Shown: piece by piece, positions 24,908-37,045 of the stretch | Numbering within the stretch: the stretch's first letter is position 1 | Layout of the letters: each line of letters opens with the position of its first letter | Source of the DNA: Nephromyces sp. MM_2019 | Taxonomy: Eukaryota > Apicomplexa > Aconoidasida > Nephromycida | Reading direction: 5' to 3' | DNA: 44,303 nt | Assembly (NCBI GenBank): GCA_015657535.1 | Contig: JADHZB010001274.1 | Coordinates: 2,777-47,079 of the forward strand | Notes under the pieces: model-generated | What the model was told of the DNA's origin: nothing | What the model saw: the letters and a program-made list of their open reading frames with translations, nothing else | Database searches by the model: none | Translations under genes and position numbers: made by a program

Positions 24908-26864
24908 ACTTAAAGCGATTTAATTATTTCTCAATGTAATAATTATAGTAAATCTATTTCAATGATTTTGTTTAGTAACACATCTAAAAGAGAAAAGAAA
25001 AAGTTTTGTTGTTTATACTTGATATGAATTAATATAAACTGTTTGTAGCAGCTCTAAGTTTTTTTTAATTTATTTTTTAATTTAATATACTGAAATGTCT
25101 TTTTTAAAGAATTTATCAAAGCCTTGTGTTTTCTAATATGGGTGTTTCAAACGATGGCAATAAGCGGGGCAAAAATTATATCAGCAGCTGCTATTTTTGA
25201 AGAATATAAAAAGGGTGATAATACTTGAAAGACGCAGCTGTGCTAACCTCAAGACATGAAAAAAAAATATGAAAATCAGTTTTTTTAGAGGGAGAAGAAA
25301 AGTTTAAATTTAAGTGGATTGAAGAAGAAATATAAAGCGAAAAACTTGCGTTTATAAAATTCAAAAGCTTGTGTTGCATTATTTATTGGAATTTTCGCAA
25401 TTTCTGCAATTTCAAATGCCTATACACTAAAGATGCGTCTAATTAATTACATCAAAATTTTTTCATATTAAAAGCAAAAATACTTTCTTCCCAAGTGCGA
25501 ATCTCAATGCTTTAAAAGAATCAACTTTTGGAATCTTCAAGCCTAATATAATCGTAATTTGAATAGCTTGAGTTTTATATTTTAAGGTAAATAGCAACCT
25601 TTTGCAATGTTTGCTGGGTGATGCTAAAAAATTTACTATTAATTTTTTTTATAAAGAGCTTATGGAAAAAAAATTTTAAAAGCATAAAAACATGATTTTT
25701 ATTGAAGCGCCATTTTTTTTATTTCCAATTCATCTTATACAAATTTTCTTCAATTTCTGAGTTGCTGCTGTATTTACTAATTTTTTCAAAAATTATTTTT
25801 TTTGCAAGAAGATTATAACCACTTGAATCAGATATTATACCAAGATTTTAAATTTAGTTGTTTTTTGTTTGCTAATAATCATCAGCAAGTAGCAATAATG
25901 GAAATCTCCAGAAAAAAACTTGATTTGATTTCTTACAAAATCATAAAAAAATAAACTTTGTTTTATCGCACTTAATCGCGATCATAATCGTGAGACATCT
26001 TCGCCGTAAATTTGTGTCAGAAAAGCAAAAAAAAAGACCAGGTTGATAGTCAGCTTCTTACTATTATTTTCCGTTTAAGCGTTTTGCTTTGATGCTCAAG
26101 AGCATAAAATTAAAGCAAAGAAACCTTGGAAAATTGATCAAATATATATAAGCGAATTGAAAAATATTTTTTACTAAAAAAATAAACCGTTTTAGAGGCT
26201 ATCATAACAGAGAGAACAGAACCGGAAATCAAATTTATTGCTGCAAAAAAAATGAAAAAAATATCTCCTTGTGCCAACCAAAAAAGTAAAAATAAAGAAA
26301 GTTGTAAAGGAAAAATTGTAATTAGACAGCAAGTAAGGGCGGGATGAAAAAAGCTTAAAAGAGAAAAATAAGCCTTGAAATTGTAAAGGCAAAAAAATCA
26401 TAATTACAGAAAAATTAAAAAACTCTTAAAATAAAAATTTAAAAGGCCTAAACTTCCATCTTCAACACTCATAAAAATCACAAACACACACACAAACACA
26501 CACACAAACACACACACAAACACACACACAAACACACACACAAACACACAAAGTATGAATTTATTTTCATTAGCTCCAAATCTTCTGATATATTTCTTTA
26601 CAATTAAAGCAAAAATCTTGTTTTGGGCTTGTATTCGTGAGCTGCTTCAGTCGGTTAAATTTCACCTCTGTAAAGCATTATTTTTATAGCAAACCAGCTT
26701 TGCTTTAAAAGCCTTTGCTGCTGATTACTCAAATAGTAAAAGTGAGATGTTAGTCCTTTGCCAAAGAAATTAAAAGATAAAAAACAATCAAAGCATTGCG
26801 TTTTGTTTTCACCACTTTCTTAATAAAATATAGCGGATTAACGTTTGCTAACTTTTTTCAAAAG
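24908..26864. other. AT-rich intergenic region between convergent gene ends
   Basis: The plus-strand small gene ends at 24907 and the minus-strand GPI1-like gene ends at 26865, so both 3' ends face this 2-kb interval. It is very AT-rich with homopolymer A and T runs and holds a CACACAAA array (26482-26552). The ORF at 26192-26401 has no coding character. Confidence 0.5.
26482..26552. repeat. (CACACACAAA)n microsatellite
   Basis: CACACACAAA is repeated about seven times with little variation on the + strand. It lies about 300 bases beyond the GPI1-like stop codon. Confidence 0.95.
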
Positions 26865-29800
26865 TCAGCTGCTAAAAAGGAGGGAAAAACAATCTAAAGT
26901 TTGCAGTGTTTGGCAGAAAAAATTCAGTTCCATTGCTTCCTCAGGATTTTTACTTTCTCCCTTTATTTTTTGAATATTATTAGTATTTTGAACTTCATCG
27001 CCTAATAGCCTTTTAATCTCAAAAAATAGCGTTTTTCCCACTGAAAGATGGCTGAAAAAAAATTTAGCTCTCTGCTGCTATATAAGCATAGAAGCAAAAC
27101 TTCTTGTTAAAAAAAAGGAGCTTTTAAGCGTCCTACAAAAAAGAAACTCAATAGCTAAAGAGCTGCTCTCTTTGTTCTATCTAAAAAAAAAAAATTTATA
27201 ATCATAAAAAAATGGAATTTATACGCTCAAGCAGCCAAGTTTTTTAATGACTTGTCTCAATATTAAAAGAGATTAAAATTAAAACAAAAAAATCCCAAAA
27301 ATAATAAGAATTTAATATTTTCCAGTTGTTTTAAAGGATTTTTGATCAATTATTTTTAATTTTGTCTTTGTTTTTGCTGCTTTCAAGAAGCCTAATAAAA
27401 TTTTCAAAATAAACAATTGAATGAATATTTAAGAAAAAGATGAATATATATCAAAACTAAGCTTATTTCATGATTACCTTAAAATGGTTGTTAGAGGAGC
27501 TGCTCCAATAAGCTGCCTTCCAAGCATAAAAAATATTTTGAAGGTTTGAAAGAAGGATATTTTCACCTCTTCCAGATGTAGTTCTCCCTTAAGATTTAGC
27601 TGCACACGCACCAAGGATATTTTTAAAATTTTTACCTTGTAATTATATAGAAGGAAAAAGATATTAAATGTGATATTCTCTATCTTAAGATAAAAATAAG
27701 CTTATTTAGTTGGATTCTTTAACGTTATTATGCATACTAAAACCAGCTGCAAATTTAAATTTCAAACAAAAAGAACACACAATAGAGAAAGCGCGAATTT
27801 CTTCAATAAAATAAGCTTGTTTTACTACTAATAATAATAGTGTTGATAGTTTTTTTCTTTTTAAACTATATAAATAAAGCTTATTGAAATAATCCAAAAA
27901 AAATCTTCATTTCAGATTGAAAACTGAAGAATTTTTCAGAGTTTATGCTCTTGAAGAAGAGAAAATTCAAAGTCTTTTTTGCTTTGCAATAAGTATTATG
28001 AGCAAAACTAGTTAGGATTTGTTTAAAACGTAAAAACCTCCATTATCACTGCTTTCATGTGTTTATATTTTTGTTTTTTTTGCCTAAATACAAATTATAC
28101 GGCACAGGTTTAACTTCACTAGGAATTTTTTCCACCAGAATACCCTACTAAAACGTTCCAAAAAAAATACACACACAACAGCACTTACTTTTTTGCTTTT
28201 TGAAGACAAAACTTTTAGATTAGAATTCCCATAGCTTTCTGCGTAATTATTGCCTATAAAAAAAACCATTGCTTCAAACAATTAATTCAGGCATAAAAAT
28301 AAAATTAGCAAAAAACTCCTACCAGAAAAAATTGTATATTTGAATCCTGATAAAAAAATTGGATATTTCCTAAATAAGTTTCTGTATCCCAGGTATTTTA
28401 CTATTAAAAAAACTGGAAATGTTCTTAGCAATAGCCAAAAAAAAAATAGCAAGCTTTGAAATCCTGAGTTAGTAAGAAAAAAGTAGAGATTTTCACAGAT
28501 TAGCTGGTTGAAGATTTTTTGGGAATATTTCTAAAATTAAAAGATAAAAAAAAAAAAAACATTATTCCTCAGCATAGCTTAAAGTTTCAAAAACATCATA
28601 AATGAAGCAAAAATTCCAGCCAAAAAAAAATTAAAGTCAAGCAAAAAACAGGCCAAAAGTGCTAGCATATGATCTGTCAGACTTATATATTGCTTAAATC
28701 AAGAGAAACACATTGGCCTTTTGTTAGTGTTAAATTTCATTTTGAAATAATTTTTTAAGCTTGTGTGTGAAATATCAAAATTTAAAGAAAAAAAAAAAAA
28801 TGTAGAAATTAATAAAATTCTTTACTTTTAATCTTCTTCAAAGCATAAAACTTGAAAAATGTTTAATAAAAAAAAAAAATGTAGAAATTAATAAAATTCT
28901 TTACTTTTAATCTTCTTCAAAGCATAAAACTTGAAAAATGTTTAATAAAAAAAAATAAAGTTTTTTCTTTGATTTCAAACGACTTTCTAACAAAGTTTTC
29001 AACCCAAAAAAGCAATAAAATTTCACCTAAAACGCAAAGCCATAAGAGAAAGAAGCAGGCGTAATTAATCAAAATAGATGGAAAAATAAATATCAGAATT
29101 GTAAACAGTATTGCTCCGATAAATAGTTGTTCGTAGCTATAATTTTTAGAATCAAGTTTATCTTTTAGCAGATTCCACTTTTTGCTCCTGAGAAAATAAT
29201 TTGTAGTTTATTCGACATTTTTATAGGCTGAAGATATATATATATAAAAAAGAAAAATACGCGAAATCAAGCAATTGACATACTTTTGGTTGAAAAGACA
29301 GATTTTTGTGTGTGTGGAAGTGATGCTTGAGGTTTAGAGATTTGGAAAAAAAACTTCATGTGTGTTGGATTTATATCAAAAAGCTTAAAGCCATAAAAAA
29401 ACCTTCGCAACACGCAAAAGGCTATAAATACAAAATAAATTTGCAGTTTTAAAGCACTTTCTGCAGACGTGAGTTTAAAGCGTATTAACTCATAAAAATT
29501 CACCATAAAATTTTCAAATTTTTTTATAAAAAGGCGTTGATATTACCACTACAGATTACCTGAAGATTTGTAACAGCGAGTAAATGCATTGGATGCTTTT
29601 TTTATAAATTTTTGCCGTAATTGTATGAAATAAGAAAACCTGCAAAAAATATTTTTTCAGATTTGTAGAGGTTGCAGCAAACTAAAAGCTCCAGCGTCAA
29701 TCAAGATAAATTTTGATGTTTTTAAAAAAAGCCCACTTTTCTCGTGTTTTATGAGATATTATGGATATTGCTTCAATTTAGGATTTTCACCTTTTAATGT

Positions 29801-32800
29801 ATATACAAATATTAGGTAGCTAGAAGCCTAAATATTCAAAAACAAAAGCAAAAAAAAAACCCAAAAATTGTAGGAATCAAAGCAATTAGCAACATAAGAG
29901 GCTTGAACTTAAAATTGCAATAAAATAATATTTTAAAGTCAAAAAAATTGTGTGAAACTATAAATCTTTTGAATTTAAAAAACAAAATGTTTTAGCATGA
30001 AAAAAATCGCAAATTTGAAATGCTTTGGTAAAGTTTATCCTACATGAATGCTGCTAAAAATTGAGAAATCTGCCATAACTGAAACTGTGTTTGAAAGTCC
30101 AAAAATCAATAAGAAAAGAGGAAAAAGCCTTGAAAAAATTCCGGATCGCAAGACTGTTAAAATTGCTTTTTCCCTGAATAAAATCCAAAAAAAATTGCAA
30201 AACTCAGCAAAAAAAATTATACAACACACACAACAAAAAGAGCATAAATGTAATAATCATATTTAAAACCATTATTGCCTTGTAATTTTTCAATTATTAT
30301 ATTCAGAGACAAAAAACTGCAAAAAAAAGCTCTAAAAAACCCGAAACCTTATAACTTATAAGCCCTAAAAAGCCCTAAATCTTATAACTTATAAGCCCTA
30401 AAAAACCCTAAAAAACCCTAAATCTTATAACTTATAAGCCCTAAAAAACCCTAAAAANNNNNNNNNNNNNNNNNNNNNNNNNNNNNNNNNNNNNNNNNNN
30501 NNNNNNNNNNNNNNNNNNNNNNNNNNNNNNNNNNNNNNNNNNNNNNNNNNNNNNNNNNNNNNNNNNNNNNNNNNNNNNNNNNNNNNNNNNNNNNNNNNNN
30601 NNNNNNNNNNNNNNNNNNNNNNNNNNNNNNNNNNNNNNNNNNNNNNNNNNNNNNNNNNNNNNNNNNNNNNNNNNNNNNNNNNNNNNNNNNNNNNNNNNNN
30701 NNNNNNNNNNNNNNNNNNNNNNNNNNNNNNNNNNNNNNNNNNNNNNNNNNNNNNNNNNNNNNNNNNNNNNNNNNNNNNNNNNNNNNNNNNNNNNNNNNNN
30801 NNNNNNNNNNNNNNNNNNATAAGCCCTAAAAAACCCTAAAAAACCCTAAATCTTATAACTTATAAGCCCTAAAAAACCCTAAAAAGCCCTAAATCTTATA
30901 ACTTATAAGCCCTAAAAAACCCTAAAAAACCCTAAATCTTATAACTTATAAGCCCTAAAAAACCCTAAAAAACCCTAAACCTTATAACTTATAAGCCCTA
31001 AAAAACCCTAAAAAACCCTAAACCTTATAACTTATACTAAGCCCTAAAAAACCCTAAAAAACCCTAAATCTTAGTAAAAAAATCCAAAAATCTTTAGCTT
31101 TTTTTTTCCCTTCTCCAAAATAAAGCCTCCTAAACATTTTATATATCCTGTATGCAGCACCATTTGTTTTTTTATTTTGAGGATTGCACTGATATATAGA
31201 TTTTTGTCCGTAAAAACTCTTTAAAACCAAACATTTGCACTTGAAAAAATCCATAATGCACGATAATTTCCCCAATTTTTTTCAAAGTCTTTTTTATTAG
31301 CCATAATGAGATTTCCTCAATTATAATGTTAAAAAAATATCACCTACCACAACAGAGCCGCAGTAACAAATCCGTCAACAATAAAATTGCAGACATAAGA
31401 ATTGAGTGATATTATAAGGGAAATATTTTGTATCCAAGACATCATCCAGCTATAAACAAAAAACAAATTGCAGATCTGCTACAATTTCTTCTTCATTATA
31501 GTTAGTATAAACATTCAAGTTAAATCAAATTTTTTCATCCAAATTTATTATTTGATGAGCTTTTATACAAATTAAACAAAATTTTTAACATTTTATTTAC
31601 AAAATTCCTAAAACACTTACATTTTGAGCTTAAAGTTTCACAAAAAACGCTCTTTTTCAAGGCTTTAATTTAAAAAAATATTTTTATAAAAACACTGCAA
31701 ATATGCTTAGAATTACCTTAAAAGCTTTACTTCCATAATTAAACTCAAGGAATACGTATTATAAAAAATTGTATAGCCGTTTCTCCAGAACGAAACTGCT
31801 AAAACTATTCCCAAAAAATGATCAAAGGCTCGTAAAACAGCCATATTAATCAGCATTATTTTGATCTTATAATGTCTTAATAAGCCTGGAAAAAACACAG
31901 GTTTTGAAGGAAAAAGCTAATAGTCAAAATGCTTTGAAATTAAAATCTTTTAAAAAAAAAAAAGTGTTTGGATGAAGCTGATATTTTATGTATGCTATCT
32001 TAATCAGCAAGAGAAATTTGGAGAAATTTGAGGCTTTAAGCTGGTTTTTTTAGCTCCAAAAATGATGAATACAAACAAAATCATTTTATACGCTTTTTGT
32101 ATTGCGTATGGCCAGGTTTTTAACTCCATTTCAAAGGCAAGTATAATTTTCAAAGTGTTGTTTTGAATACTTAAAAGCAACATCAGGTAAGTTCATAAAC
32201 AAAATTTGATGTTTTTTAGAGGCATTAGAGGAGTCTTTTGGTGTGTTTAACAGCTAAGTAATGGGGTTTGGATGCGTTTCACAGGCTTTAGAGCTTTTTA
32301 TTTTATCTGTGTGTTACAAAAACTCACAAAAAGCATGATTTTCCATATTTATAAATCGAAATTTTTTGACTTTTTTTATATCACAAAATCAATAGCTGCT
32401 TAGCTAAAAAGCTCAAAAATAATGTTTGCAACCAAAATTACTGCCTTTAACCAGGAATTTCACCTTTTTCTCTGTCCATTTGATAAGACCAATAAAGCCA
32501 TTCTAGCTTATTTATTCTTTGAAGCTGTAAACTTGAGAAAAGAAAGGAATTTTTTAAAATTGGCAACAACTTGCCAATTTTGAAAAAATTAGTATTTGAG
32601 ATCCAAGTTATCACAAGATCGCCAGCTAGGAAAATAAAAAAAAAAAACGTAATAAACATTCGAATTAAGCTATTGATATAGCTAAAATTTGGGGAAGTGC
32701 AAGATTTTAGTGAATTTATGAAGCAATCTTTTGTATTGGACAAATTCCCATCTTCAAGTTTATTTTTTTTATCCAGGGAAATACAATTTTTTTTTTTTGT

Positions 32801-34970
32801 TGGATTCTGGGTGTCTGAAGTCTGAACATTTTTGTTTTCGGAATATACCCTCGTTTTTTTCTAAAAGAGAAAGCATCATTAGATTGCGTGTATTAAAACA
32901 TAAAGTCAATATATTTAAAATCAAATTTTTTGGATAAAAAAAATCAGCAAATTACTCCAAAAAATGCTAAAAAAGCAATACAAAATTCACATTTTTAAAC
33001 GATTGTTAGTGAATTCTAAAAACTAAATATTTTCTTCTTTGTTTTTTAAAATTCCCTAAAAATAAGAGCTTTTAAAAAATAAAAATCTTCAAAAAAAACA
33101 TCAAAAATCAAAAATATAATCTTTTCAAATCAACTTTTTGAAAATCTCAATCTTCACGAGCTCTATAACTTACCGTTATAACTTCATCATCCGCATTTTT
33201 TAGAAAGCTTGAGCAATTTAGATGCATAAATAACTTTGTTTCAAAGCAGCCATTTGACAAAATAACGGGTTCTTCAAGAAGCCTTGCTGTATGCATTTAA
33301 GTTTTAAAATCTATAAATCGCTCAAAATTGAGGTAAACTAAAACTCTTTTACTTACTCTTAAAAATCACATTCGCCCAGAAATTTGCAGTATTTTCATTT
33401 GGGCCCTCAATGGTATATTTCATCAAGTAACTCTCTGGGTACTCGTAAAAAATCAAATCAAAATATTCAACGAAGATTTCATTGTGGAGGGGGAATTTCG
33501 GCTGTTTTCCAAATCTAAAGAGAGAATTTTGTGTTTAATTTACGGAATTCAGCCTGTGTGTGTGTGTTTCTTTTTTTCGAAAACATAGAGATAGAGAGAT
33601 GATAATGAGAAAGAGAGAGAGAGAAAGCTTTTTTTATATATGGAGATACAAAAACACACAGAAACACACAGAAACACACACAAACACACATTGATTGCCA
33701 TTTTACTTGCTGCATGACTAAATGAGGAACAAAAAAAAACACACAGAAAAAACATCAATTTCAAAAGATCTAAAACTGCACCTGAATGCTGAGACTTTAG
33801 CAACTCCATCTAATACTTTGCGATTATCCCTGAATTTAGCTTCTTCATGGTGACTTTTTTCAAACAGTTCTTTTTGTATAATATATCGTTCAAAAGTAAA
33901 AATGCATATTTCTGTATTCAATTCTTCAAAGGTATTATTCGTCTCAAATTCTTTAAACATTCTTGAAAAACGTGTGTTGCGAACCGCCTCCTAAAAAATA
34001 AAACGCAAACAATGCTAAATAAACCGATTTTAGGACTAAAATTAATCTTCAAAGGCTAATATTCCCGGAATTTATAAATCGCAGAAACATTTTTCTAAAA
34101 AATAAAAAAATGAGTTAAATATACTGTGAAATAGGATTTTATGTGCCTAGCATTAAATCCTTCAATCAAGCAGCTCAAATATTGAAATTTCTCCGGTTTC
34201 AATGATAGAAAAGGAAATTTGTTTGTAAAAACTGATTTTTATCAGTAATTTACTTAAAAGTTGAGGATTTCGCAAAAGCCTTGAAAAAAAATAAAACTTA
34301 AAAAAATCTACTAAATAACCAGATTCGCTCATTAATCTTGGAGACAATCTTAAATTTTTTTAATATCAACAGCGAGCTACTAAAAGGCAATAGCAAATCA
34401 TTTTCTGCACAAAACCATCAAGTTTGGTGTTTTTCCTTGATAACAGTAGAGAAAAAGCCAAGCACAAGACTCGAAAAAGCGCCTAAAAAAATAGGATTTT
34501 TCTGGTGTTTCTATGGTACTAACCTCAAAAGTTTTAAGTTTATGAGCAAAAATTCCACATTATACAAAATCACTGGAAACAAAAAAAAACATCCGCTAAA
34601 TCAAAAAAATCCCACTCCTTTGTATATGCAGCTTTAACATGATTTTTTTGGAAAAACTGAAAATTTCATCAATTTTCTTTATTAAATGCTGAAATGTCTT
34701 CAAAAATTTTGAAGAAATCTACTCTTCTACTTCTAAAAAGCCTGCATCTGCTTTGGATTTATCAAAAAATAGCAAAAAAAATACAATAATGAAGAATTTT
34801 GTAGAGTAAAATTTCTAAAAAATGGCTACCTCGGTAGTAATCGGAAGAGCATAGTAAGCAAACCATGCAAATTCACTTATTTTGGCAGCAATCAGCCATC
34901 CAGAAGTAATTTCTTTGCAGGAAGAGGGCCAGTAGATAAAGCAACGAGAATTTTGAAGCTTTTGCTTCAT
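26865..34970 (-). CDS. PIGQ: GPI-GlcNAc transferase subunit GPI1/PIG-Q-like, multi-exon
   Basis: Likely a membrane subunit of the enzyme that adds GlcNAc to phosphatidylinositol in GPI-anchor synthesis at the ER. The first exon (34970-34830) starts MKQKLQNSRCFIYWPSSCKE and then GWLIAA, like the F-WP...G-L start of the Gpi1 family. Phase-matched exons follow: 33990-33782, 33514-33357, 33286-33174, 32860-32464 (membrane segment MFITFFFFIFLAGDLVITWI, then LEWLYWS), 31885-31717 (LRAFDHFLGIVLAVSFW), 31449-31348 (SWMMSWIQNISLII, GFVTAALL), an exon ending at 31063 (FLLRFR), one starting at 30173 (GKSNFNSLAIR), 27599-27478 (LIGAAPLTTIL) and 27051-26865 (SVGKTLFFEIKRLLGDE, then the stop). FR|GK-N-L--R across an intron recalls the family's FRGKKWNVLR motif, and PLTTIL...GKTLFFEI recalls its C-terminal PLY...G-KF. 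Exons between 34830 and 33990 and between 30173 and 27599 (possibly 29506-29267) are not fully resolved. The exon chain is better supported than the name. Confidence 0.6.
28788..28950. repeat. 79-bp near-perfect tandem duplication
   Basis: TGTAGAAATTAATAAAATTC starts at 28801 and again at 28880, with a poly-A run before each. The copies look identical over about 75 bases. It lies in intronic sequence of the GPI1-like gene. Confidence 0.9.
30340..31075. repeat. 43-bp minisatellite built on CCCTAAA, with 361-N gap
   Basis: The unit is CTTATAACTTATAAG plus three CCCTAAA-type blocks spaced ten bases apart (GCCCTAAAAA, ACCCTAAAAA, ACCCTAAAT); successive units start 43 bases apart (30852, 30895). 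The first 15 bases are a perfect palindrome, CTTATAA-C-TTATAAG. The N run covers 30458-30818, so true copy number is unknown. CCCTAAA is the complement of the TTTAGGG telomere repeat of plants, dinoflagellates and several apicomplexan relatives, but the ten-base spacing shows this is not telomere DNA itself. The array lies in an intron of the GPI1-like gene and touches its 5' splice site. Confidence 0.95.
33550..33692. repeat. TG, GA and CACAGAAA microsatellites in a GPI1-like intron
   Basis: Three short simple repeats follow one another on the + strand: GTGTGTGTGT (33555-33567), GAGAAAGAGAGAGAGAGAAA (about 33606-33626) and ACACACAGAAACACACAG (33653-33690). All fall between the exons ending at 33782 and beginning at 33514. 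Confidence 0.85.
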
Positions 34971-37045
34971 ATTATCTATGTAAAGTATTATTTCGTTTCA
35001 TAAAACCTTCAGGGATATTTTGGTTTTGCCTAGTGAAAAGTCGAGCAAAAACATGTATTTTACCGTTAAGCTGTAAATTCAATAAAAAAATATTTTGAAA
35101 ATGGAAGATGTCTCAGTATGAAGATAACAATCTCTAAGCTGAAAGAAAAGGCAGCTGCAAAGGATGCTAAATGGTTAAAAAAAAATTAACATTAAAATAA
35201 CAAAATATGAGCTTTAAAAGTATTTTTTGCTGGAATTTGTTTCTTTTTGCTGCTTCCTCTAAAAAATCCAAAAATCATCTTCGTATTCTTCAAGTCAAAA
35301 TATTACAGCCACTTTTGGTAACTTAAAAAAGCAAAATTAATTATCATTCGGAGTTTTATATGACATTTTAAAATGCTTGCATTCAAGCGCAAAAAAACGA
35401 AAAACTCTCAGCAAAGGAGAATCTTTGAAGCATTTTGTATTATAGAATGGCAAAGGAAATGAGCCTTGAGTTTACTTCTTCATGTTTAAAAAAAACCTGC
35501 AGCTCATATAAAAGCTGTGACTTCATAGTATGAAAGCTGATTTATTTATAGTAATAGCTATGGGAATTTCTTTCTTTTTACCTAGATGAGTTGAAAAAAC
35601 CGTTAAAATATGTCTTGGAGTAAGATATAACTGTGGTTACTCCGCTTTAGCTTACCTCTGTGAGTAAAAGTGATGAAAATTCCATTAAATTTTGGCGTTG
35701 AAAACCGTCCTGCTACCTTAAAATAGTTAATTAGCCTGTAGAAAAAAATAGGCGCAAGCTGGCAGGTTCTTAGAAAGTTTGAGTTTAACTTCTTCATATT
35801 CTTTTGAAAAAAAAACAGGCGCAAGCTAGTAGGTTCTTAGAAGGGGTAACTTCCCTATGTTCTTTTGAAGAAAAATAACACACAGAAACTACTAGCTTCT
35901 TAAAAGACACATAACATGGTTTCTTCAAATCTTTTTGAAAAAAAAAAACAGACACAACTAGTTTATTCTAAACCTCGGCTTAACTCCCTCACATTCTTTT
36001 GAAGAAAAACGCGCAAACATGCATAATTTACTACCTTTTTCTAAGCCTTACCCTAGCTTCCCCAAATTTTTTCTAACCGCCCCCATCAACACTTAAATCG
36101 CCGCGCACATGACTGCTCTCAAAATCCCCTCATCTATAAATTGTTTTTCCTTGTATTAAATAATTTCAAGAATTCAAACAAAAAATATTTTCCTTCTTCA
36201 TCACCTTAAAAAATTTAAAAAAAAAACAACTTCCCGCTCCTCCTCTTTTGAATGCGTTAAACTTCCCTCAAAATCAAATTTCAGATTCAGCAAAATGAAT
36301 TGATTTTGCAGTTTTTGAGCCAAAATTTGGGGTAAAGCATCTAAGCAAGGCAATTTAAAATGTATGTTTAGATGAAAAACATCAAATTTCCAAAATCTTC
36401 TTCGTAAAATTTAGTTATTTGAGTGTGCGTATATTCAAAATGTGCGGCGAACAAAATTTTTTTTCGAGCGCGCAAGATTTTAAGGGAGAGACGAGAGAGA
36501 TAGGAGAGACCAAGGTATATTTGCCGCCTATATATTTAGTTAATTTAAATGAATAAGATTCTAGAGCATCTCTGCAGTACCAAAGCCTATTTTCAAGATT
36601 TAAGCAAATTAAAAAAGAGTTTTAACTAGTAGTTGGTCTAATTGCTTTGCTTAAGTTTTTCGAGGAACCAGCGAATGGAATTTTCTGGAAAGACTTGAGA
36701 AGATGAGTGAAGAGTATTACTTCGCCGGCAAATAAATGAAAAATGTCTTACTTGCAAACTATTTTTGGCTGCTTTTTTTGATGAAAAAAATTCCATTTAC
36801 CGACCAGTGATAAAGCAGCTTCTGGTTATTTTCTACACAAAAAACCAAAAGGCGGCATTGAAGACAATTTATTGATACCTCAATGTATGCTTTTAATTAT
36901 ATATTTTTTAAAAAGTTGAAATTTTGACTTTCAGCGCTAATTTGGGAAAATTCCAAATTGAACTTTATTGGAGGGCCGATTAGTACAGGTTGTAGAGCTG
37001 AAAAAAGTAGGACATGTATATATATTTTTTAGTATTATAATGAGC
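34971..37045. other. Region upstream of the GPI1-like gene, mostly non-coding
   Basis: This 2-kb stretch lies between the GPI1-like start codon and the stop codon of the next minus-strand gene. It should hold the GPI1-like promoter. I see no exon with coding character; the ORF at 35824-35603 is composition noise. A degenerate tandem repeat occupies 35750-36020. A GA-rich patch (GAGAGACGAGAGAGATAGGA) starts near 36487. Confidence 0.5.
35750..36020. repeat. Degenerate tandem repeat, four copies of about 65 bp
   Basis: Each copy has a CACA or GCAAG segment, then CTAGTAGGTTCTTAGAA or a relative, then CTTC...TTCTTTTGAAGAAAAA. Copies begin near 35751, 35817, 35878 and 35948 and diverge progressively, so the array is old. 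Confidence 0.75.

Noticed and set aside
26465..26560. CRISPR-like array (regular CACACAAA units)
   Set aside because: There is no repeat/spacer alternation and the genome is eukaryotic; it is a simple microsatellite.
30048..30266. Plus-strand lysine-rich ORF
   Set aside because: It is the antisense shadow of the GPI1-like exon starting at 30173.
30340..31075. A true chromosome end or interstitial telomere
   Set aside because: The CCCTAAA blocks are spaced at ten bases and interleaved with a palindrome in a 43-bp unit, and coding exons lie on both sides, so this is a minisatellite resembling telomere DNA, not telomere tract.
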